Shown here piece after piece: positions 46,652 through 52,650 of a DNA stretch of 52,650 nucleotides. Source of the stretch: Candidatus Parcubacteria bacterium (GTDB lineage: Bacteria > Patescibacteriota > Minisyncoccia > Sungbacterales > SURF-37). The stretch spans positions 1 through 52,650 of the forward strand of contig QZJO01000004.1 in assembly GCA_003599755.1 (NCBI GenBank), given 5' to 3'. The translations under genes were made by a program, and so were the position numbers. The notes under the pieces were generated by a model. It did no database searches. It saw only the letters and a program-made list of their open reading frames with translations, and was not told the origin of the DNA. Each line of letters begins with the position of its first letter. Within the stretch, counting starts at the first letter, position 1.

Positions 46652-48208
46652 ATGAAGATGGACCATCGTGCGGGACGGGAGCAATCCAGCGACCTGAGCA
46701 AGCACCACCAAGAACTTGCTATCGAAATGAGTTCGACCTATAGACAACGCCCTATCGGCAGCGAGGGGTTTCGCTACTCGCTTGATGCAATAGAATCCAA
46801 GATCAATGAAAAAATATTGCCCCTCCTATATACGTGGATGGATGGCCTATCGCCGAAGAAAACCTTATTTGCCACATTCAACAAGACACAGATTCCCGAA
46901 CCGTATAGAAAAGTAATCGACTTTCTATACACCCAAGGCGTCATAGATAGGATTACGGTCGAGGGAGAACGATTTAATGACACGCCCTCGTTTCATCGAT
47001 TTGCGCTCCTCGGAGCGTATGAACAAGCTGTCACAGATGGGAAAACAGATATTAAATGTTACGGCTTTGGCTTTTCGAAAAATCGAGATGAAGCGTTGTC
47101 CAAAGTCATCGGGGAATTCCTCGAGCGTTATCCATTGACAATATATAGGAAGAGGGACCTATATAGATCATCGCTCAGGGCGCTAAAAGAAAAATCCGCA
47201 GTAGACATACATCTACTCGCACAATTTTCTGATGAGCAAAAAATGCGGCAACCTGCTTTTCGATGGAACGATGACAGTACATTTTTTTGGGAAAAAATAA
47301 CGAGAATATCTTCTGGGAAAAATCATTATATTCCTGCCCAGTTAGTGTACTGGAATTACAAATCTGATAACGGCGAGCCGTATTTGCGAGAGCGAAACAC
47401 AAACGGATGCGGTGGATTTTTTACCAAAGAGGGCGCCATCCTTTCCGGCCTCTACGAATTAATCCAACGAGATGGCTTTTTTATCTATTGGCTCAATGCC
47501 CTCACGCCACCCAAAGTGCGTCCGGAAAGCGTTCCGGACCCAATGTTTCAACAAATTCTTGAAGAATCGAAACGATATGGTTTTACAGTGCATTGCCTCA
47601 ATACCACGTTAGATCTGAGTATTCCAAGCTTTGTTGTTCTCATCGAGGATACCTATGGGCAGGCGGGTCCCTATCTTGCATTAGGTGGCGGCTGCCAGGC
47701 TGACCCCGCAAAGGCATTGACGCGAGCATTAGTGGAGGCCTGGACGCTATACTTTTGGGTGCGGAAGTACCCGACATATACGAGACCAGAAACAATCTCC
47801 GCGTTTGAAACACCGGGAATCGGACAGCGAGAACGAATACATCTCCTCGCCGAACGAGAGTTAAAAATAAAATACGAATTTCTCATGAATGGGGCTGCAA
47901 AGAACCTCGAAGATTTTAAATTCGATTACCCTCCTGCATTCAGTTCAGAGACGGAAGAACTCAAACATGCGGTCGAGATCGTAGAACGTCATGGGAATGG
48001 ATATGAGGTATATGCGTTCTTGAAAGAGCATTACCTGCTTTCCCGCTTGGGTTACCATACGGCCCGCGTCGTCGTCCCCGCATTAATTCCACTCTATTTG
48101 AATGAAGAAAACGCGCCTTTGGGAGCCGAGCGGATTGCTGGAGTGCCGAGAAAACTAGGTATTCCGGGACCGCGGAAGTTGAATCCATGGCCGCACCCAT
48201 TCCCCTAG
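46652..48208 (+). CDS. YcaO-family cyclodehydratase-like protein
   Basis: ALLGAYEQAVTDG...GFGFSKNRDEALSKVIGEFLERYPL, RERNTNGCGGFFTKEGAILSGLYELIQRDGFFIYW, ALGGGCQADPAKALTRALVEAWT, Pro-rich C-terminus PWPHPFP. Confidence 0.9.
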   Translation: MKMDHRAGREQSSDLSKHHQELAIEMSSTYRQRPIGSEGFRYSLDAIESKINEKILPLLYTWMDGLSPKKTLFATFNKTQIPEPYRKVIDFLYTQGVIDRITVEGERFNDTPSFHRFALLGAYEQAVTDGKTDIKCYGFGFSKNRDEALSKVIGEFLERYPLTIYRKRDLYRSSLRALKEKSAVDIHLLAQFSDEQKMRQPAFRWNDDSTFFWEKITRISSGKNHYIPAQLVYWNYKSDNGEPYLRERNTNGCGGFFTKEGAILSGLYELIQRDGFFIYWLNALTPPKVRPESVPDPMFQQILEESKRYGFTVHCLNTTLDLSIPSFVVLIEDTYGQAGPYLALGGGCQADPAKALTRALVEAWTLYFWVRKYPTYTRPETISAFETPGIGQRERIHLLAERELKIKYEFLMNGAAKNLEDFKFDYPPAFSSETEELKHAVEIVERHGNGYEVYAFLKEHYLLSRLGYHTARVVVPALIPLYLNEENAPLGAERIAGVPRKLGIPGPRKLNPWPHPFP

Positions 48209-48266
48209 AATAGTATTGCACAGGGGAATTGATATACTCGAACGAAAAACGTATCATTAATAACAA

Positions 48267-49427
48267 GTGTTCTCAGGCGCCATGCAAAAGAATCGAATCA
48301 TTATCTCTCTGGTTATTTTACTGGTTTTTTCATGGCTTTTTGTTCCTGGATTCATCGCCGGCTATTATGTCGATCGGGGGAACCAGGCACTTGCGAGAAA
48401 TGATTTTGAGTCAGCGAAGGATCTTTTTACAAAATCCTTGCGCTTTGATAGGGACAATCCGAAGTCCTATGCCTATCTAGGTATTGCTGAATTAGGAAAG
48501 AGCAATCCATCAATACTGTTGCCCAATACATTAGGCAGTTACGCCATTCAAAAAGAGTCTAGTTATTACCCGGCGGGAAATTATCAGGGTGCAGCAGAGC
48601 AATTCGAAAAGTCACTACGGCTGAACATCGAGGATGCCAATTCTCCGCTCTATCAGCGGGTATTAAACAATCTCGCCTATTCATATCTCGTACTGGGAGA
48701 CCGAAAGAAAGCAATTGAAATATACCGCGAAGAAATTTCGCATTTCCCCAACTCTTCTTTTTACGCGAAAATGGCTGTGGCGTATGACGATTTCTTCTAC
48801 GAGAATAATCCGGACGAATCTTTCAATCTATTCATTGAAGCATTAGAAAGCGGCGACGCCGATTCGGACTATGTGTATCAAATCAATACATATATAGCGC
48901 GCCTCTATCTCTATAAAGCCCAATACTCGAGTGCTGACGTATCAACAGCGCGACAATACTTTGCCGCGGCTGAAAGGGCCGCCTTGAACGCAATTGCGGA
49001 GGCGAATAGCCTTCGCGTTACCGATCTTGCGGTTCAAAATGCCTACAATGCCTTGGGAATAGTGCGTGGGGCAGAGGGGAATATCTCCGAAATGGAGCAA
49101 ATGGTAGAAACCGCGAATGAACTGGCGGGAATTCCCAATATATATGATTGCGTAATCGCATATGGCAATCTCGTAGGGGAGGATTATGGACAGGCAATCG
49201 CCGCTGGGAAAAGCGCTATTTCGGCAGACGCCAAGACATATCCCTATCCCTATTCGCTCTGCCTCTGGGCCGTGGGAAAGGCCAGTTATAAGCTACAAAA
49301 TACGGCTGATGCAAAACGATACTTGGAAGAATATTTGTTGCTCACTGAAAACAATCCGAATATAGCCGATAATATTTTCGTGCATAAATACAGGGAAGAA
49401 ACCAAGGAAATGTTACAAGCGTTGTGA
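48267..49427 (+). CDS. Membrane-anchored TPR protein
   Basis: N-terminal TM then GNQALARNDFESAKDLFTKSLRFDRDNPKSYAYLGIAEL and later TPR-like repeats. Confidence 0.8.
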   Translation: MFSGAMQKNRIIISLVILLVFSWLFVPGFIAGYYVDRGNQALARNDFESAKDLFTKSLRFDRDNPKSYAYLGIAELGKSNPSILLPNTLGSYAIQKESSYYPAGNYQGAAEQFEKSLRLNIEDANSPLYQRVLNNLAYSYLVLGDRKKAIEIYREEISHFPNSSFYAKMAVAYDDFFYENNPDESFNLFIEALESGDADSDYVYQINTYIARLYLYKAQYSSADVSTARQYFAAAERAALNAIAEANSLRVTDLAVQNAYNALGIVRGAEGNISEMEQMVETANELAGIPNIYDCVIAYGNLVGEDYGQAIAAGKSAISADAKTYPYPYSLCLWAVGKASYKLQNTADAKRYLEEYLLLTENNPNIADNIFVHKYREETKEMLQAL

Positions 49428-49439
49428 TGGCAAAGAATC

Positions 49440-49685
49440 ATGAATTCTCTCAAGAAAATTCTGCAGATATCGCTTCTCGGATTCATCTTCGTCCTCCTCT
49501 CCATTGGCTATAAGCTGCTCGGCCAAAAAGGAGAGCATAAATTCGCGTTTCCGGCGACTGATGCCCTGGCTGACGTGCCAGAAAGCAGTGAGAGTAGTGA
49601 AAGCAGTGAGGGCAGTGAGAGTAGTGAGAGCAGTGAAAGCAGCGGTAGCACTGGTTCAAGCGAGGCGGGGATTGCGAATGAATAG
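49440..49685 (+). CDS. Small membrane-anchored Ser/Glu-repeat peptide
   Basis: TM then PESSESSESSEGSESSESSESSGSTGSSEAGIANE. Confidence 0.65.
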   Translation: MNSLKKILQISLLGFIFVLLSIGYKLLGQKGEHKFAFPATDALADVPESSESSESSEGSESSESSESSGSTGSSEAGIANE

Positions 49686-49690
49686 CACTA

Positions 49691-51088
49691 TCAGAGCTCT
49701 AGAAAAATTGGCGTTTTGCCATTACGAGGTTCGATTAGGTCCACACTATCGATCTTGATTTCGATTTTATCTTGGGTAACAAACCGAAGTTCATTTTTGA
49801 TTTGCTCTTTCATGGCTCTATCTATCGGCCCGCGTGGAACAATTTTACATACAAAAGAATCTTGATCCTTCACGAATTGAAATTGATGAATACTCCCAGA
49901 GAACTTTTTTGCTATGTGCTGCGCGATAACAACAACCGGAATGACGGTATCATCGGATAGTCTAAGGGTATCGGCCTTTCTGCCATCAAAAGCGAGGAGA
50001 TCGGTTTTTAGAGCGCAGGAACAGTGTCTTTTCCCCACTAAGCGTCCCCTATCTCCAAGCTGATATCTGATAAACGGCGTTACCGGATTCTCGAAAAACG
50101 AATATGTAATATTACCCGTTCCATCTGCGAGAACCGGCTTTGCCGCATCATCGACGATTTCGACACGCCCGCGCCACGGCAGAATATGATAGTATAGCGG
50201 ATGCGTGATGCACTCGATCCCCATAAGCGAGCACTCACGGGCCCCGTATACCGATAGGATCGGACACCGAAAAAAATACTCCAATCCATCCCGTTCGGCG
50301 CTACTCAGATATTCTGCGGTATATACGATAGCTTTAAACGCGTGAAATCTTTTGTCTCGTTCGAACCAGAATTGCAACCGTTTGACGTGCGTCGCATGCG
50401 CATAGAGTATCTCCGGCTGAATGGCCTTAAGCAGCGGATATAAATACGTCCCGCGGTAGCCGATATCTTCAAGGGAGCGACTATCAACAAGGGCTGCGGC
50501 CCACGGATAAAAATATTTTTGCGTTCTCACCCCGAGATTTAGCACGCGAGGCGGCTTGGAATTGGGGAAACCGCCTTTTTGCATTGCCCGCGCGAAAACA
50601 TAGGGGTACAACGCTTTTGATCCGATTTCGGCGATCTTGCTTGCATAAAAGCTTAACGGATGACCCGTGGAGCCCGAGGTAGTCAATTTAAAACTTCGCA
50701 TCTTTCGAGCAAGTTCCATGTTGCTCCGCATCTCGAGAGGAATTTTCGAAAGATCGGAACGCTGTACTGGCGGCAACTCATACACTCGACTGGCATCTCG
50801 ATCCGCATACTGATAGCTCTGCGGTAAAAGCTTGCTCCAATACGGAACTGCAGATGCAATTTTAACGAGCGTCCTGGTCTTTTCATACTGTATCGCCGCT
50901 AGCTCCGCATCGCTGAAATTGCAAATCTCATTCAATGCCCAGGCATTCAGGAAAACATCTGCGTGCTCAGCGTGCACAGAATATCTCAAGCTCAATGTCA
51001 TGGGGTCATGCCGAATAATCGCGTTCACCGCATACTTCCGGAGAGCATTGAAGGCTAGACGGTTTTGTAGTTTAGTACTAGGGAGCAT
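49691..51088 (-). CDS. PaaK/CapK-like adenylate-forming enzyme
   Basis: KLTTSGSTGHPLSFYAS, YGARECSLMGIEC, VTPFIRYQLGDRGRLV. Confidence 0.88.
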   Translation of the reverse strand: MLPSTKLQNRLAFNALRKYAVNAIIRHDPMTLSLRYSVHAEHADVFLNAWALNEICNFSDAELAAIQYEKTRTLVKIASAVPYWSKLLPQSYQYADRDASRVYELPPVQRSDLSKIPLEMRSNMELARKMRSFKLTTSGSTGHPLSFYASKIAEIGSKALYPYVFARAMQKGGFPNSKPPRVLNLGVRTQKYFYPWAAALVDSRSLEDIGYRGTYLYPLLKAIQPEILYAHATHVKRLQFWFERDKRFHAFKAIVYTAEYLSSAERDGLEYFFRCPILSVYGARECSLMGIECITHPLYYHILPWRGRVEIVDDAAKPVLADGTGNITYSFFENPVTPFIRYQLGDRGRLVGKRHCSCALKTDLLAFDGRKADTLRLSDDTVIPVVVIAQHIAKKFSGSIHQFQFVKDQDSFVCKIVPRGPIDRAMKEQIKNELRFVTQDKIEIKIDSVDLIEPRNGKTPIFLEL

Positions 51089-51105
51089 ATTGTATATCCC
51101 TGTGC

Positions 51106-51501
51106 ATGCTTACGGAAATACATTTTCTTGAGAATCCGTCTACAAGAACAGAGCGAGAGATCGCTGCACTTTTTAAAAGTATTCTGGGTGCTGTACGGAA
51201 TGGGAATCTAGCCCTTCTCCAAGAATTATATACCGATGATGCATATATCGAGGATCACGCGGGGAACCACATAACAAAAAGTCAATTTCTCGATTTAATC
51301 GATAATTCACACGGATTAATCCGGAAAGTTAGCTATCGGCATGTTCGCATCAAAATAGAAAGCCCCGAGATTGCAACAGTTTTCTATCAGCGTAGTATAT
51401 TTTTTATCAGCTCCATAACAGCATATCATACGATGCGGGCGATAGCGGCGACGAAAGGAGACGGACGATGGCGCATTTCCAAATCAGAAATGATTAGATA
51501 G
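51106..51501 (+). CDS. NTF2/SnoaL-like protein
   Basis: Length and pattern: AVRNGNLALLQELYTDDAYIEDHAGN...GRWRISKSEMIR. Confidence 0.6.
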   Translation: MLTEIHFLENPSTRTEREIAALFKSILGAVRNGNLALLQELYTDDAYIEDHAGNHITKSQFLDLIDNSHGLIRKVSYRHVRIKIESPEIATVFYQRSIFFISSITAYHTMRAIAATKGDGRWRISKSEMIR

Positions 51502-51518
51502 ATTATCGAAATAGTCAT

Positions 51519-52253
51519 ATGGATCTCGAATTCTCTCAATTGTTTCATCAGTCCTCAAAAAACGGCTTGAAGGGCCATCCCGCCATATCGAAAAATGAAA
51601 ACGAGTGGCCAAGCGAATGGAAGACGACATACTATAAAGATTACCCGCGTCTGCCGAAGATAAAATTAGATGGCGATCCGCCATCAGCCGATTTTTTTGA
51701 ATTGATAAAAAAACGACGATCCCGACGAGATTTTACCGATAAACCCATCCGCCGAGACGAACTATCGATTCTTTTAAAATATTCTTGCGGAAACATGCAG
51801 TTACGCGGCGATCAGTACCGGCGGGCGCAAGCATCGGGTGGCGCGCGTTTTCCCATCGAAGTGTATCCCATCGTTTTCCGATCCAGTGAGGATCTTGAAG
51901 CCGGACTTTATCATTATAATGTGCAGGAACACGGCCTCGACACGCTTTGGAAGCGGCCTTTTCAAGACAGCGATATACATCAGCTTTTTACATATCCATG
52001 GGTCAAAGATGCTGCGATCGGAATTGTACTGACTGCGGTATTCTGGCGAAATCAAAATAAATATGGAGAGCGAGGATATCGGTATATCCTTCTTGAGGCG
52101 GGCCATATCGGCCAGAATATCTACCTTGCTTCCGAGGCTCTTGGACTTAAATGTTGCGCTTTGGGCGGCACTAGGGATGAAAATTTGGAGAAATTTATCG
52201 ATATCGATGGGATAGCGGAGTCCGTCGTGTATGGTTTTGCACTGGGGAAATAG
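51519..52253 (+). CDS. SagB/ThcOx-type nitroreductase-fold dehydrogenase
   Basis: FFELIKKRRSRRDFTDKPIRRDELSILLKYSCG...ARFPIEVYPIVFRSSEDLEAGLYHYN...LEAGHIGQNIYLASEALGLKCCALGG. Confidence 0.9.
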   Translation: MDLEFSQLFHQSSKNGLKGHPAISKNENEWPSEWKTTYYKDYPRLPKIKLDGDPPSADFFELIKKRRSRRDFTDKPIRRDELSILLKYSCGNMQLRGDQYRRAQASGGARFPIEVYPIVFRSSEDLEAGLYHYNVQEHGLDTLWKRPFQDSDIHQLFTYPWVKDAAIGIVLTAVFWRNQNKYGERGYRYILLEAGHIGQNIYLASEALGLKCCALGGTRDENLEKFIDIDGIAESVVYGFALGK

Positions 52254-52346
52254 CCAAGAGCGATTCCATTTATAAAATTCCTGCGCTTGACCACTTCAAA
52301 ATCAAACTACGCTATCTCATTACGCTATTCGAAGAAGAAAGTCGTA

Positions 52347-52650
52347 TTGCGATTTAGCGCCGCTCTACTCGCCCTCACGTTTGTTGGATTTCTCCTCGCT
52401 CGAGACGCCCTCGCCCGGTTCGCCTGGGAACGCTACGGCCGCGCGGATATCGCGCTTGCCCTGAACCGCAGTGATGCCGATCTCGCGATGCAACTCGGCA
52501 CGTATTATTTCGCGGGAACCGCGGGCCGGAGCGAATACGACCTCAGCAAAGCGAAGCGATCGTTCCAGCGCGCAGTAAACCATGAGCCGACGATTCTCTG
52601 GGGGCACTATCAACTCGCGCGGATCTATTTCGTCGAGGGGAATTACGCCC
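52347..52650 (+). CDS. TPR-like membrane-anchored protein, truncated by window end
   Basis: Hand translation from a possible TTG start: LRFSAALLALTFVGFLLARDALARFAWERYGRADIALALNRSDADLAMQLGTYYFAG...; start uncertain. Confidence 0.6.
   Translation, partial: MRFSAALLALTFVGFLLARDALARFAWERYGRADIALALNRSDADLAMQLGTYYFAGTAGRSEYDLSKAKRSFQRAVNHEPTILWGHYQLARIYFVEGNYA

Overview
The window is a gene-dense, GC-rich bacterial chromosome segment. Gene content and protein style (short AlaRS, SMC-like ATPase without a hinge, PEGA, lamin-tail and baseplate-J-like surface proteins) suggest a Candidate Phyla Radiation / Parcubacteria-like organism. From 0 to 39 kb it is mostly housekeeping: htpX, rpmA, pyrG, rplI, murC, def, fmt, smc-like, sortase, rnc, nusB-NUDIX, rpmF, mreB, murA, an rpsI-rplM-rplQ-rpoA-rpsD-rpsK-rpsM-rpmJ-infA cluster, alaS, rpoD, mnmA and murB. 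The standout is 39.34-43.04 kb. One apparent minus-strand transcription unit (consensus sigma70 promoter, RBS-preceded ORF, intrinsic terminator) carries a 530-aa IS110/Tnp_20-like protein. It is embedded between two arrays with 34 hairpin units that I aligned by hand. Every unit has a 7-bp stem whose sequence differs between units but is kept complementary within each unit. The 29-36 nt loop carries a CG dinucleotide at loop positions 12-13 and a CA dinucleotide exactly 11 nt before the closing stem. This delimits two variable segments of about 9-10 nt per unit. It looks like a dual-guide RNA array, conceptually related to TIGR arrays and IS110 bridge RNAs, but with hypervariable compensatory stems and no evident box C/D motifs. 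Downstream (44-52 kb) is an AT-richer RiPP-like cluster: AMMECR1-toroid fusion, YcaO, TPR protein, Ser-rich small ORF, PaaK-like, NTF2-like and SagB-like proteins. All calls come from reading the sequence; no searches were run.
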